From Liquidambar formosana (lineage: Eukaryota > Streptophyta > Magnoliopsida > Saxifragales > Altingiaceae), in NCBI GenBank assembly GCA_039720395.1, contig CM077833.1, positions 20,211,133-20,275,132 of the forward strand: 64,000 bases of DNA. Reading direction: 5' to 3'. Shown piece after piece: positions 12,475-25,311 of this stretch (positions within the stretch are counted from its first letter, which is position 1; every line of letters begins with the position of its first letter). The translations under genes and the position numbers were made by a program. The notes beneath the pieces are model-generated. The model saw nothing but the letters and a program-made list of their open reading frames with translations. It was not told the DNA's origin and searched no databases.

Positions 12475-13601
12475 TGTTGTTCTGCGTTTGCGTATCAATG
12501 ACCCCCACATTGATTCGGCGGTTTTGCATTTCTTTCTTCTTTCCTTTTTGGCTTGGGGAGAGATGTCTACTGTTTGTTTGCTCTTTATCAGGGTTTTGTT
12601 TGCTCGAGTGGGGCTATGCAGATGTGGTTTGTTGGCTGCTGCTACATCCACTCAAATTTAACTACACCCACATTCAGCCCCCAAAAAAAAAAAAAATAAA
12701 TAAATAAAATGGTACACCTACCTTCAGTCTTCAGATAACCCACATTCATAATTTAGAATTTGGTGGTTGAGTCTTCGTAATAGGTGCGGATAAGATCAAT
12801 TTTCGAAACCTATATTCATACAAACTAACATTTAATAATTATTTAGCAAGGAAACAAAAGAGGGGAAAGACGGAAAAAAAAGGAAAAATCATCCACATTT
12901 CGTAAGCCTAGTCTAGTTTAATTAGTTGTTTTGGTTTTATGGTTATTTAAATAACGATCAGAATAGTAGATACACAAATTATTGGGGCATAAAGCTGTGC
13001 AAAATATTACTTGAATAAATCTTAAAGCCTATTTAGAAATTTTAAAAATTAGATTAGACCGGGTTCACTCCTTTAATGTTATCTGATTTTTAAATAACCC
13101 AATTCATTGTTAGTTAGAGAGAAGGCAAAAAAATTTAAAAAAAAATTGTGCTTACGCTAATTATCTACACAAGGCTGAACAGTATCTTGGACTTTTTCTG
13201 GCTCAGTGGCCACTTTTAACATGGGCTGGGCCGGGAGGAAAGGATTTCGAGATTTACCACACCGTTGAAGATGGTTTGCAAATGACAAACTAAAATAAGG
13301 GGAGAAAATAATAGGGGAAGGCTTTAAACTGGGTTTCAAAGTTACGATACACCCACATGTAGTAAATGTGATCATGACCTTAGTGCTAGATGCGTTTAGC
13401 AACACTTCTTTTTGGCAAACAGATTTTGAGTGTTGCAACCAAAACCATTCTAACTTGCAGCCATGGCCTTAGATATTGGTGAGATGTCATTTGATATTGG
13501 ATTCATTTCGCCTGAAGCATAGCAACAGGCACAAAACCCCCATCAACACAATACAAAATGGCCAAGGAAGACCATCCCGGGGGGATATCATGATAAGTAA
13601 A
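12475..13601. other. Intergenic region upstream of PPOX
   Basis: This is the space between the PPOX start and the segmental duplication. It should contain the PPOX promoter and 5' UTR, but no clear TATA box was identified. An A-rich tract lies at about 12687-12710. The open frame at 13157-13438 has no recognisable domain and is not called a gene. Confidence 0.6.
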
Positions 13602-13882
13602 CAAGAACAAGAAGTAACTCTCTACTTTCAATTGTTTTTTTTTTTTTTTTTTTTGTTATCCGAATTTTCATCACATATGATCAGAAACTGCTAGCTGAAT
13701 CTCGAGATTAAATATAAAAAAAGCTGCTGCATCATATTATAACTTATGATGTGCCTTCAAGAATACAACTTCTGTAGCTGACAATTTAACCCCATCAGAT
13801 ATTTGTAGATATATTAAAAGAAAAGGAAATGAATAGAGCCCGATGGCTAAAGCAATTATTGGCATGTGCTAGTAAAGCATCT

Positions 13883-15901
13883 TCACTCTAAGCATATTTC
13901 CTCTTCCTCCTTCATGCACAACATCTTTTGAGTCCTTTCGAGGAAGCTCAGCATGATCTGCAATCCCTTTTCATCTGAAAGAAAAGTAAGGAAAAATTTA
14001 TTACCTGATTATCAATTTTATCTTTCAATATGTATATCAAATGTGTAATTAATTATATGTAGAAAAAGAGAAGGGATTGGGACGTAGGTCGTAGTGATTT
14101 ACCAAGCCTTGGCACTGTGTGGCCTTTGGGATGATGAATCACAAATGGGTCTACAAATGAATCCAAAAGCTCAATCCCATATTGCTTCAAGAAGTCCATT
14201 TCTCCTGCAACAGAAGCAGTTTCCATATATAAATCATACCCGGTAGGGGGCTTTCATCTTTGCCATTCCCTTTTTCTGGGTTAAAGAAAATATTTGCCAT
14301 TCTGAATTCACCAAAGACATGAATTGCTATGGTTTGTAGAAAAGGAATGGCATGCAGAAGGTCACTTACTCCACGGTGTTTTTACCATATGAGAAGGCTT
14401 CTTTAAGTTACTTAAATAGGAATTTAGAAGAAAAAATAAAGGGGTAACTTAATGTCAAATGCCAGATCAATTTTGGTTTTACATCATGCGATACAGATCA
14501 CAAATCCTAAGAGTACTACAGCATTGTGGATGACCCTAGACTGACTCATTAATAGGAGTAGCAGCTCAGCATCCAATGAACCCCCAAACCCCTCCCTTTT
14601 AAACAGAATGTAACAGATGAGGTTGACCTTCTGCCCACTTTTAACTAAAAATTTCATAGAGAAAACAGGACACCAGATCAAGAAAGTGAACCATGTGCCT
14701 TCACTTGCATAAACACCACATATGCATATGGTTAGCTTCCCATAAAAACCATGACATTTCACTATAAAGAAAGCAATATGTGCAATAATGGTTCCCAATT
14801 CTGAATTAATGTCACTCTGATCCTAATCAAAATTCTACCAAACTGCATGTGGAATAAATATCTTTTTAGAGAGTTCATCAAAATGACTTGACTTTGAGGA
14901 TGCCTAATTGAATATGACCCATAAAATGGTCGGTCCGATATCTTTTCAGATGCCAACCAACATGAAAAGCCAGCAAAGTATCAGTTAAAACTTAAAACTC
15001 CACGCTCCAAGGAACGGAAATACCTAAAACAGGACAGACTGACATTGTTAAGAAATTCTTTAATTAGCGTATAAACAAAGGAATAAAATGAAAATATACC
15101 TAAAAAGTGGACAGATGGGCACTGAATGGGGGACGAATATGCCTTCTCAGCCCATGATTGTGACATCAACTTCGCCCCTCCGATTATTATCAGAAATTTA
15201 ATTTTGGGAACTTTTGTGAGTGCCATCCCCTGAAAAGCATAACGACATCCCCAAACCAACCAATAAAATCTCATTTTCTTATTAGAAAATTAATAAAGTT
15301 ACCAATGAACGGCTTCCACGTACCTTCGCTTGCAAACCGGGCAGGGCAGCCGATAATATCGCCCCCTGGATTGTTCAAGAACGCAACACGAGTTAAGAAT
15401 GGAAAATCTGAAATTTTCATTTTTTTTTCTTTTTTTAGTTTAGGCTCCGTGTTGCTAAGAAATGAAAAGGATTCAAAAATTCATCGTTTATGACTTGAGC
15501 ACACGAAAAATTCCAATCCACCGAGCCAAATACAACAATCTGGCGAACAGAGTAGAGTTTTTTTTTGTTGTTTTTGAGACCCAAATACAACAGAAACTCT
15601 TTTTTCTTTTCTTTTCTTTTCTTTCACTCCCTCGGCAGCCAAACGAAGAATTAAGGGTTAATGGGATTTAAATTTTTTTTAAATTATAATTAAAAATACC
15701 TGTGAGAAACCCAGGAGACCATCAAACGGTCCGTGCTTTATCATGTAATTTTCGATGTAAGCAAGACACTCATCAAAGTTCGTGTACTCTGTAAATTCCT
15801 AGTAAAACCCAAAAATAAAAAAATAAAAAAATAAAACCGAAAATGAAATCAGATACTTCAGATACATGTATACATATATATATATATATATACACACAAA
15901 T

Positions 15902-15932
<31 letters not shown>

Positions 15933-16156
15933 ACCTCGTTGAATTGAAACCACTCGTAATAGGGAGGGTCGAAGATTCCGTCAACGTCGGATTTACCTTG
16001 AGACGGGAAAGGGCCGTTGAGGAAGACGAGGTCGATCTTTCCGAGTACTGATTCCGGCCACTTTCCGACCTGTTTCTGGAGAATCTCTCCGCTGGTTCTG
16101 AAGCCATGAAGGCATAGAAATCTGGGTTTCTTCTCAATCTCGCCTTCACTCCCCAT
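13883..16156 (-). CDS. FSH1/OVCA2-type serine hydrolase, copy A
   Basis: An alpha/beta hydrolase of the FSH1 family (DUF341), predicted carboxylesterase-like; the physiological substrate of plant members is not established. Six exons join in frame: 16156-15935, 15798-15700, 15365-15324, 15229-15100, 14204-14103, 13974-13883, giving 228 residues. Visible parts: start strand RFLCLHGFRTSG; nucleophile elbow GLLGFSQGA, whose Ser codon lies just before the exon 2/3 junction; Asp in SFVDPFVIHHPKGH followed by the catalytic His. The ATG at 16156 is used because the frame upstream contributes only a GTG. Compared with copy B it reads LVFLNGP instead of LVFLDGP and FNE instead of FNK. Intron 1 holds TA and GA microsatellites. 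Both copies look functional. Confidence 0.93.
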
Positions 16157-19100
16157 CTTCACTTTTGTTATAAAAAAGTCTTCTTTTGAGATTTGTAGGT
16201 TTTCTTAACTCCGGTAGCTTTGGAGGATATTTGGCGCTTTTTAAAGGCAGAAGCCACCTCTCTCTGTTTTTGACCAGCCTCAGTGGGCTTGAATGGATGG
16301 GAACTTCCATCCAACCGCGTATCAACCAACAAGAACACGTAATAAAAATAGGCCCTTATTTAAAACAACCAGTAGTGACGCCATGCATTGTACGGACTAT
16401 AACATGATATTTAATTAAATAAAAGCCATACAAAAAAAAAAAAAAGGGAAAAAAAAAAAACATAAAAGAAAGATCATAGTTGTGCCAATATATTAGTCTC
16501 GTCAATTTTTTTATCTAATTCTTCAACTAAAATTGTAATCCTAATATATAGATGTCAATTAGAAGGATTATGTCTTTTAAATTAAAACAAATGGTTACAA
16601 TTTTTTAAAAAAGAACTATGTTTTTAAAGAATAATTGAATGATTACTACTTTTGAAAATTAGAAATACAACTTTTAAAAAACCTAGAAATAAAAAGAATA
16701 TCACGTGGTTGTGTAAAAAATTGTTACGTGACGATTGAGAACACTACTTTTATATTTATATATATTAGATTATCACTTCTCTATTCCTAATTAACTGTTA
16801 CTTTAAAAATAAAAAATAAAAACATGGTTTTTTAGAAAACCTTGTTAAATACTTTCGCATTAATATATATGTTTTAACATTTTTTTTTTACCCCAAGAGT
16901 ACAATATATTGGAAAAGAAGATAATATATTTTTAAAAATATCTTAAGAAATGAAAAATGAAATTAAAAGATTTATTGACATTTTGAATGTGATTATAATT
17001 TTGAAACATCCCAAAAACAAAAATGTAGGCCAATAATATAGAAATGTGGGAAGCAATAAGATGAGGAGGGAGAAAAGTCACAGAACTACACATGAGCATG
17101 ACTAATAAAAGTTTTTTTTTTTAATTATTATTAAAAAAAAACTCCTTGTAATTCATCTTATATCTTAAAATAATTGAATAAATGACAAATATACGACATG
17201 CTAATACATGTGCATAAAAAATCATGAGACCCATGTATCCCATATTCACGACTTATGTTAATTAGACTTTTTTTTATTAAAAAACAAAACTGATGATGTG
17301 ATAGACTAATAGTACTTTCTTCGCTTATTAATAAATAAACAATCTCAAATTGAAGCTTATAAAAAACCATTGATACTCATTTGTTTATAATAGGAGGTTA
17401 GAAGTAAGGAACGTTGGTTCCATTGATTGTCAGAACCAAAAAAAAAAAAAAAAAAAAAACCAATACATGTACAATTACTTTGAAGCCATATAAATCACTA
17501 AGCAATTCAAAGATGATCAATGATTTTTTAGCTTAGTGATATTTATCTTTCACTTGTTAGAACTCAAGAGAGACTATGAGTTTCCATTTTATGCACTTTT
17601 TTAGAATTAATTAAAGAGAAGAAGTCACCAACTCATGTAGTAGATGAGATGGTGTCTGATAATTGCTTTTTTTCTTTTTTTAATAATGCTACATGCACCA
17701 ACTTTTGTATTTAACTTCTTTTATCAATCTGCAATCCATGTGACAAACAAGTTGTGTTTTATGCAAGAACTTTCGATGCCAATTCTTTACACCAATTCAC
17801 ACAGCAGAAGGTATGGCTATACCACATCAGTTCAATTAAAATAAAAAATAAAAGAAACTAGAGAAAAAAAAAAATTTAAATGTGTTCTATACTTTTACAT
17901 CATCTACCACGTGAATTGATTTAGAGAATTGGTGCAAATAGTAATTTTCCTTATTCTTTTTCCCTTTTTTTTTTGGGGACTTTGGCCACAAGTCCATAAA
18001 GTTAGACTTATGCAGCCATAAGTCTATCATAAAATCTTATTTAGCCAAAAGCCCCTCTTAGATATTTTCAGGCGATATTACCCCTTCATATTATGTAGCA
18101 AAAGGTTCCTCTTAGAAAATTACATATAATCAATGTAACTGTTTTTTTTAATATTTTTTTATACATAATTTTATATTCATCATGAGTCTTTTTCCTAATT
18201 TTTCCCAAAAAAAAAAAAAAAATCAATTAAATCTGAGCAAACATCTACTTGTAACTAAAGTATATATTGAACCCACATAAAAATAGTTACATGAAAAAAA
18301 TTACTTTTAAGTCGATTGTCACTGAATTTTAGTCACAAAATATTTAAATCTTACAAATTTTTAGTTTCAAACACATCAATTTAACTGATTCAATAGTTAC
18401 ATCTAATAAATTTAATAATTTTGTATGGGAAATTGTACAAAATTGAACCCACACTAAAATAGTTACATGTTTATTTATTTTAAAACCAATACATGTAAAT
18501 ATATAATCAATGTAACTATTTTTTTTTTATACATAGTTTTATTTTCATCATGGGTCTTGTTTCGAAAAGCTCGACGAATAGATTTCAAATATATAAATTT
18601 TATTGAAAATCGATATCTAGATCAAAAGTTATGTCATTTTAAAATTTGAAAACAAAAAATAACACTTAAGGGTAAACTTGACTTTATGCATTTACCACAG
18701 TTACAAAAGTAAACTCATTTTACTTAAAAGTGGACTTATGGCTATATAAGTTTGCTGCATAGACTTATGCCTCTATAAGTCTTATAAAAGTAGACTTTTC
18801 GCTAATTTCCCCTTTTTTTTTTTATAAATATTTTTCAACAAGTTTGTACCACATCATCAACCATGGTGTTGATGCGAAAATTTTTTCTGTAGATAGTGAG
18901 TCCATATATAAACTTGTATGGTCATGAGGCCCATTACCTATAAACAAAGAACAGTCCAAAGGTCGAGAATGGAGCTGTTCAAAACATTTCGATTGGCGAC
19001 AATGGTCTGCGGGTCCATCAGCAGCTGTAAATCGTAATTTCCCATTGTATTAGTGCAATGGGAACACGACAGTTTAACGAATTTACTCCATCATACGAAT

Positions 19101-19564
19101 TTTGGAAGGCATGGCTCTTCGGTGCTAGTGAAGACCCACTCGGTAAATAGGTCATAGCTGACGGAGATTGGGATTCAATTCCATATCTGCGGCATTGATG
19201 CCAGCCAGCAGTCCAACATCTTCAACCAATGCCCATCGTTTGCTTATGCCTTATGGCATATAAACTAATAAACTTTTGTCTGATCAACTGGGGCCAGAAA
19301 TTTAATTAAGGGAAACAAATTTTAGTTGATTGTTACTATTATATCATAATTCAGAAAATGGTAGAAGTTTCAGTTCAAAATTTTACTTTTATTTTGTAAT
19401 TTTAAAATAGAAAAAATAGGTATGAGAAAGAAAATAGAGATAGAAAAGAAAAATAAAGAGGTTTTAAAAAATTTTAGACTAAGTAAATTGAATCTATAAT
19501 TTCAACAAATTTAAGGTATAAAATATAAATAATAAAAAATCCAAGTGAGGCAGTCACCCCACCT
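16157..19564. other. Upstream spacer of hydrolase copy A
   Basis: AT-rich noncoding DNA. Most of it has a counterpart in copy B (about 23603-27597), showing that the duplicated unit included several kilobases 5' of the gene. No gene was recognised. About 16368-16750 has no counterpart in B. Confidence 0.7.
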
Positions 19565-20604
19565 TAGGGGTGCTTATTGACCCGTTTGAATCGCCCAATC
19601 CAACCCTACCTGAAGGCATGCGAGCAGATTCAACCGATAGGGGATAGTGGTTTAGGATTTTATTTTTTTGCAGTTTTGTGGGTGGTTAACGGTTCTGAAA
19701 GAGAAAAACCGACCCCTACCCACCTACCCGCATATGTTTCCATACTTAATTAGATGATACATATGGGAGTGTCTCATTGATGTTTTAGATTACATGGAAC
19801 ACACAGCAGTGAATGATGGACCTTATCTTTTACCTTATCAATTCACCATTTTATGCCCTTATTTTAGTTATTTATAAATATTCAAAAAATGAAAAAAAAA
19901 AATGACTGTAGATTATTTAAAATCAATGGTTTAAATAAATTACCAGACCCTAATAGCTAAGAGACTCTTGTAAGGTCTCATCCTCTCACTCAATCACTCA
20001 CGTTTCTTCATTTTGTCTTCTCTTTCTCATTTTCTTTCTTTTTCAAACTCTCTGTCTCTTACTCTAAATTCTAAATCCTCCACTAAATCACTGATTCACT
20101 TGATACTTCATCGTCCTCATCTCACGGGGACGTTGGATCTCTCTCTCTCTTTCAAACTCTCTGTCTCTTACTCTATATAATTAGGTGTAATCAAATAATC
20201 ATATTGAATAAGTTTTTTGCATTTTTCAGTCTTTAATCTTTTTGTTTCTAAATTTATGCTTGTTTAATTTTATTTTTTTTACAAGTTAATTGTTATTTTG
20301 TATGGCTTGTTTTAACCAAAACAATATATATAATAATTGAAATGCTACAATTGCATATGACTAAAAGTATGAAATCCACATTGGATCAAAATAGAATGGA
20401 TAGATTTATAAAAAATAAAACAAGGCCTAGCTAAGGCTTGATCCACCAATCCGCCTGTATCCCACCCGTCGATCCGATTGGTGTGTAGATTAAAACCGCG
20501 CGATCAAATGGGCGGATATGTGTGAGAATTTAGTTCACCCGATAAATTATGGGTGGATTACGGATGAACCCTAAACCTGCCCCAAGCCAACCCGTGAGCA
20601 CCCG
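19565..20604. mobile_element. hAT-like element inserted only in copy A
   Basis: A 1040-bp insertion relative to copy B. The ends are TAGGGGTGCTTATTGACCCG on the left and, inward from the right, CGGGTGCTCACGGGTTGG, an imperfect inverted repeat. The flanks CCCCACCT (19557-19564) and GCCCACCT (20605-20612) match at 7 of 8 positions, an 8-bp target duplication typical of hAT. Copy B has a single CCCCACCT (27598-27605) at the same place. Internally a 22-bp segment with CAAACTCTCTGTCTCTTACT is repeated near 20043 and 20151. No transposase is visible, so it is non-autonomous. Confidence 0.85.
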
Positions 20605-20812
20605 GCCCACCTAAACATACACTGGCTCTGTCCTTGATATATTCAAACTACAATTTCACCCATGGCCTTGCCCCTACAACAAAACTCCATTTTCCCACCA
20701 TACTACACCTATAATCTGCTAGAAACATAACATTTGCCCCCTTGGTGGTGTAATTGTGAATAACTAAAGAAGTGGTATTAAGGGATGCAATAAAATATAA
20801 CTTCTTACATGG

Positions 20813-20815
<3 letters not shown>

Positions 20816-20908
<93 letters not shown>
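20816..20908. repeat. (TA)n microsatellite at duplication junction
   Basis: An uninterrupted TA run of about 93 bp at the right breakpoint of copy A. At the equivalent place copy B has only ACTATATATATTATTC. Confidence 0.95.
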
Positions 20909-20911
<3 letters not shown>

Positions 20912-21334
20912 GGTAAATTACATTAAGACTTCCTCTAGTATCTGGCAATTACAGATAAATCCCCCACGTTTCTAAAATGACATTAACACTCCTTACTTTA
21001 CAAAATAAGCTACAAAGAGACCCCTTCCTCTAATGGCCATCAAGAACAAGAAGTAATTCTCTACTTTCAATTGTTTTTGTTTTTGTTTTTTTGTTTTTTT
21101 GTTTTTTTATCCGAATTTTCATCACATATGATCAGAAACTGCTAGCTGAATCTCGAGATTAAATATAAAAAAAGCTGCTGCATCATATTATAACTTATGA
21201 TGTGCCTTCAAGAATACAACTTCTGTAGCTGACAATTTAACCCCATCAGATACGTGTAGATCTATTAAAAGAAAAGGAAATGAATAGAGCCCGATGGCTA
21301 AAGCAATTTCTCTGCGTGTGTTAGTAAAGCATCT

Positions 21335-23602
21335 TCATTCTAAGCATATTTCCTCTTCCTCCTTCATGCACAACATCTTTTGAGTCCTTTCAAGGAAGCT
21401 CAGCATGATCTGCAATCCCTTTTCATCTGAAAGGAAGTAAGGAAAAATTTATTACCTGGTCATCAATTTTATCTTTCAATATATATATCTAATATATAAT
21501 TAATTATATGTAGAAAAAGAGAAGGGATTGGGATGTAGGTCGTAGTGATTTACCAAGCCTTGGCACTGTGTGGCCTTTGGGATGATGAATCACAAATGGG
21601 TCTACAAATGAATCCAAAAGCTCAATCCCATATTGCTTCAAGAAGTCCATTTCTCCTGCAACAGAAGCAGTTTCCATATATAAATCATACCCGGTAGGTT
21701 AATAAACAGCTTTCATCTTTGCCATTCCCTTTTTCTGGGTTAAAAGAAAACATTTGCCATTCTGAATTCACCAAAGACATGAATTGCTATGGTTTGTAGA
21801 AAAGGAATGGTAAGCAGAAGGTCACTTACTGCATGGTGTTTTTACCTTCTGAGTAGGCTTCTTTAAGTTACTTAAATAGGAATTTAGAAGAAAAAATAAA
21901 GGGGTAACTTAATGTCAAATGCAAGATCAATTTTGTTTTTACATCATGCGATTCAGATCACAAATCCTAAGAGTACTACAGCATTGTGGGTGACCCTAGC
22001 CTGACTCATTAATATGAGTAGCAGCTCAGCATCCAATGAACCCCCAAACCCCTCCCTTTTAAACAGAATGTAACAGATGAGGTTGACCTTCTGCCCACTC
22101 AACTAAATTTCATTGAGAATACAGGACACCAGATTAAGAAAGTTAACCATGTGCCTTCACTTGCATAAACTCCACATATGCATATGGTTAGCTTCCCATA
22201 AAAACCATGACATTTCAGTATAAAGAGAGCAATATGTGCAATAATTGTTCCCAATTCTGAATTAATATCACTCTGATCCTAATCAAAATTCTACCAAACT
22301 GCATGTGCAATAAATATCTTTTTAGAGAATTCATCAAAATGACTTGACTTTGAGGATGCCTAATTGAATATGACCCATAAAATGGTCGGTCCGATATCTT
22401 TTCAGATGCCAACCAACATGAAAAGCCAACAAAGTATCAGTTAAAACTTAAAACTCCACGCTCCAAGGAACGGAAATACCTAAAACAGGATAGACTGACT
22501 TTGTTAAGAAATTCTTTAATTAGCGTATAAACAAAGGAATAAAATGAAAATATACCTAAAAAGTGGACAGATGGGCACTGAATGGGGGACGAATATGCCT
22601 TCTCAGCCCATGATTGCGACTTCAACTTCGCCCCTCCGATTATTATCAGAAATTTAATTTTGGGAACTTTTGTGAGTGCCATCCCCTGAAAAGCATAACG
22701 ACATCCCCAAACCAACCAATCAAATCTCATTTTCTTATTAGAATATTAATGAAGTTACCAATGAACGGCTTCCACGTACCTTCGCTTGCAACCCGGGCAG
22801 GGCAGCCGATAATATCGCCCCCTGGATTGTTCAAAAACGCAACACGAGTTAAGAATGGAAAATCTGAATTTTTCATTTTTTTCATTTTTTTAGTTTAGGC
22901 TCCGTGTTGCTAAGAAAATCTAAGAAATGAAAAGGATTCAAAAATTCATCGTCTGACTTGAGCACACGAAAAATTCCAATCCACCGAGCCAAATACAACA
23001 ATCTGGCGAACAGAGTAGGGTTTTTTTTGTTGTTTTTGAGACCCAAATACAACAGAAACTCTTTTTTCTTTTCTTTTCTTTCACTCTCTCGGCAGCCAAA
23101 CGAAGAATTAAGGGTTAATGGGATTTGAATTTTTTTTTAATTATAAATAAAAATACCTGTGAGAAGCCCAGGAGACCATCAAACGGTCCGTGCTTTATCA
23201 TGTAATTTTCGATGTAAGCAAGACACTCATCAAAGTTCGTGTACTCTGTAAATACCTAGTAAAACCCCCCCAAAAAAAAAAACCGAAAATGAAATTAGAT
23301 ACTTCAGATACATGTATACATATATATACACACAAATAGAGAGAGAGAGAGAGGGAGAGAGAGAGAGAGAGAGATTTGACCTTGTTGAATTGAAACCACT
23401 CGTAATAGGGAGGGTCGAAGATTCCGTCAACATCGGATTTGCCTTGAGACGGGAAAGGGCCGTCGAGGAAGACGAGGTCGATCTTTCCGAGTACTGATTC
23501 CGGCCACTTTCCGACCTGTTTCTGGAGAATCTCTCCGCTGGTTCTGAAGCCATGAAGGCATAGAAATCTGGGTTTCTTCTCAATCTCGCCTTCACTCCCC
23601 AT
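21335..23602 (-). CDS. FSH1/OVCA2-type serine hydrolase, copy B
   Basis: Tandem paralogue of the gene at 13883-16156, with the same six-exon structure and length (228 residues): 23602-23381, 23255-23157, 22821-22780, 22685-22556, 21655-21554, 21426-21335. All splice sites and the Ser (GFSQG), Asp and His (HHPKGH) triad positions are retained. Differences from copy A include LVFLDGP, FNK, VFTEYT (A has EFTEYT) and KLKSQS (A has KLMSQS). LDGP and FNK agree with what I recall of plant relatives, so copy A is the more changed there. Intron 1 contains GA and TA microsatellites. The upstream region carries the Mutator-like insertion about 0.26 kb from the ATG, which could alter its promoter. Confidence 0.93.
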
Positions 23603-23863
23603 CTTCACTTTTGTTATAAAAAGTCTTCTTTTGAGATTTGCAGGTTTTCTTAATTCCGGTAGCTTTGGAGGATATTTGGCGCCTTTTATAGGCAGGAAGA
23701 AGCCACCTCTCTCTGTTTTTGACCAGCCTGTATGGGCTTGAATGGATGGAAACTTCCATCCAACCGCGTATCAACCAACAAGAAAACGTGACAAAAATGG
23801 GCACGCAAAAGTGTGAGAGTAAAGTAGCATTATCGGATTAAAATAGGCCCTCATTTAAAAGAA

Positions 23864-25311
23864 GGATAAAATGCAGAAAACCCTCTTCTATTTATACCCT
23901 ATTTTGCAAGATATCCTCTCTAAAAAAGACCCAATAAGATGCCCCCCATATTGATTAGGGTTGGCAGATTGCTCCCTGCCATTCAATAAATGTTACAAAA
24001 CTAACGAAAGAGTGCACGTGATTAGCACGTGACACTAATTATTAGATTTTTATGCCAAAAATGCCCTCTTGTATATTGATTTTTCTCTCCCTTCCTCTAC
24101 CCCTTCCACCGTATTGCTGCCGGCAACCTTGCTGTCGGTAACTTACTGTTCTTCTTCATAGTAATGATCAAGCCCCCCCCCCCCCAAAAAAAAAAATGCA
24201 GAGAAATGAAGGATTGCTTGGCTCTCCATTTTACCACAACAAAAACAAAAAACAAAGAAGAAGAAGGGAGACCTTCGGTGGACCGATTACCTCTTTCCGT
24301 TGGAGGCAGCTAGAAACGAGATCCAGATCCCTCTTATCTCCGGTGGAAGCCTCCATCGCATTGCATCCGATCCGGATGCTATTTTCTCCTCCATATTTTC
24401 TCTTCCATTTCGTCGATGATCTCCATTTCGCCGATTTGCTGGGTATTTTCTCCTCCATATTTAGGTTTGGGTTAGGCTTCAAATTGCAGTAGCCTACTTT
24501 CGGTGGGCTTGCCCGTCAATTTTTGGAAATCTCACTTGAACCTTATAGTCTATGGTAGGGGCTGAACAAACACAAACCTTCCAGATCCAAGAAGAGTTGG
24601 ATTTGCTAGACTTGCTCCCAATCGATGCCATTGCCGCTGATGGACAGTGAATTCCATGGACAAAATCCAAGAGTGGCAAAGATGACGGTGGGGAACTTGG
24701 GTCTTACCAACAGCGGTGGAGGCTAGGGTTATGTGGGTCTATGAGAGAGAAGCCCACTGTTGCGCCGTCACCGTCTCACAATGATAGTCGGTGGGTTGAG
24801 GGTTTCGTGGCTGAGAAGACCTACTGGAGAAGACCTCCTCTGCTGTCGCATTGTCACCGTCTCACCATCGTTCTCCACCGACGAGATTATGTGCAATAAT
24901 GGTGGGTGGGTTGAGGGTTTCATGGCTGAGAAGACCCACTGGTTATGGAGCTTCAGATCTCCTTTCTTCTTCCTTTTTGTTTTGTGTTTTTTTTTGGGTA
25001 AAATCAATTTGAGGTTCTTAAGCTTAAAGAAAGGAAAAAAATTAAAAAAAAAATGAGGGGAAGCAGCCTATAGATGCCAGAAAAGACAGCAGCCAATTGA
25101 TCAACTACCCTTTACAACCTTCGTTGTCGGAAAAAATGGAGATGTGTGAGGTAAAGCTTGCCGTTAGAAAAAAATGGAGATGAGACGTTGATTGGGAGCT
25201 TGTTGTAGGAAAATTGGAACTTCTCCATCGCAATCCATCGCTGGTTTGATTGGGAATAGAGGGTATGGACCCTTCGCTAGATAATAGATGGGGGGTTTTT
25301 GCATTTTACCC
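23864..25311. mobile_element. Mutator-like element with gene-like cargo (Pack-MULE candidate)
   Basis: The terminal repeats read GGATAAAATGCAGAAAACCC on the left and, inward from the right, GGGTAAAATGCAAAAACCCC. Both ends are flanked by an exact 9-bp duplication, TTAAAAGAA (23855-23863 and 25312-25320), the hallmark of Mutator superfamily transposition. The interior (about 24.1-24.95 kb) is GC-richer than its surroundings and has long open frames on both strands, but no domain I recognise and no transposase. A segment with GGGTTGAGGGTTTC and GGCTGAGAAGACC occurs twice (about 24794-24830 and 24908-24940). These features suit a MULE that captured host exons, but the source gene is unidentified. 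Confidence 0.8.

Larger units (their letters stand above)
13602..20820. repeat. Tandem segmental duplication, copy A
   Basis: The left copy of a direct duplication. It starts at AAGAACAAGAAGTAA and ends at ACTTCTTACATGGCACTATA, just before a long TA microsatellite. It is collinear with 21042-27812 over the serine-hydrolase gene and several kilobases upstream of it. It differs by small substitutions, a stretch of roughly 0.4 kb present only in A (about 16368-16750), the hAT-like insertion at 19565-20604, and lack of the Mutator-like insertion found in B. Confidence 0.93.

Noticed and set aside
13157..13438. 93-codon minus-strand open frame as a gene
   Set aside because: No domain, no splice partners, amino-acid composition not gene-like, and it abuts the duplication boundary.
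15866..16162. Overlapping frames with SLSLSL or YIYIYI runs at hydrolase copies
   Set aside because: They read through GA/TA microsatellites of intron 1, or in the wrong frame of exon 1.
19270..19300. A further hAT element spanning 19288-20640 or 27340-27640
   Set aside because: CTGGGGCCAG-like and CACTGGCTCTG-like ends are weakly inverted, but the flanks show no matching 8-bp duplication.
20772..20975. Open frame with long YIYIYI run
   Set aside because: Translation of the TA microsatellite.
24196..24492. 98-codon plus-strand open frame as an active gene
   Set aside because: Lies inside the Mutator-like element, has no recognisable domain, and competing open frames exist on the other strand. 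Treated as cargo.
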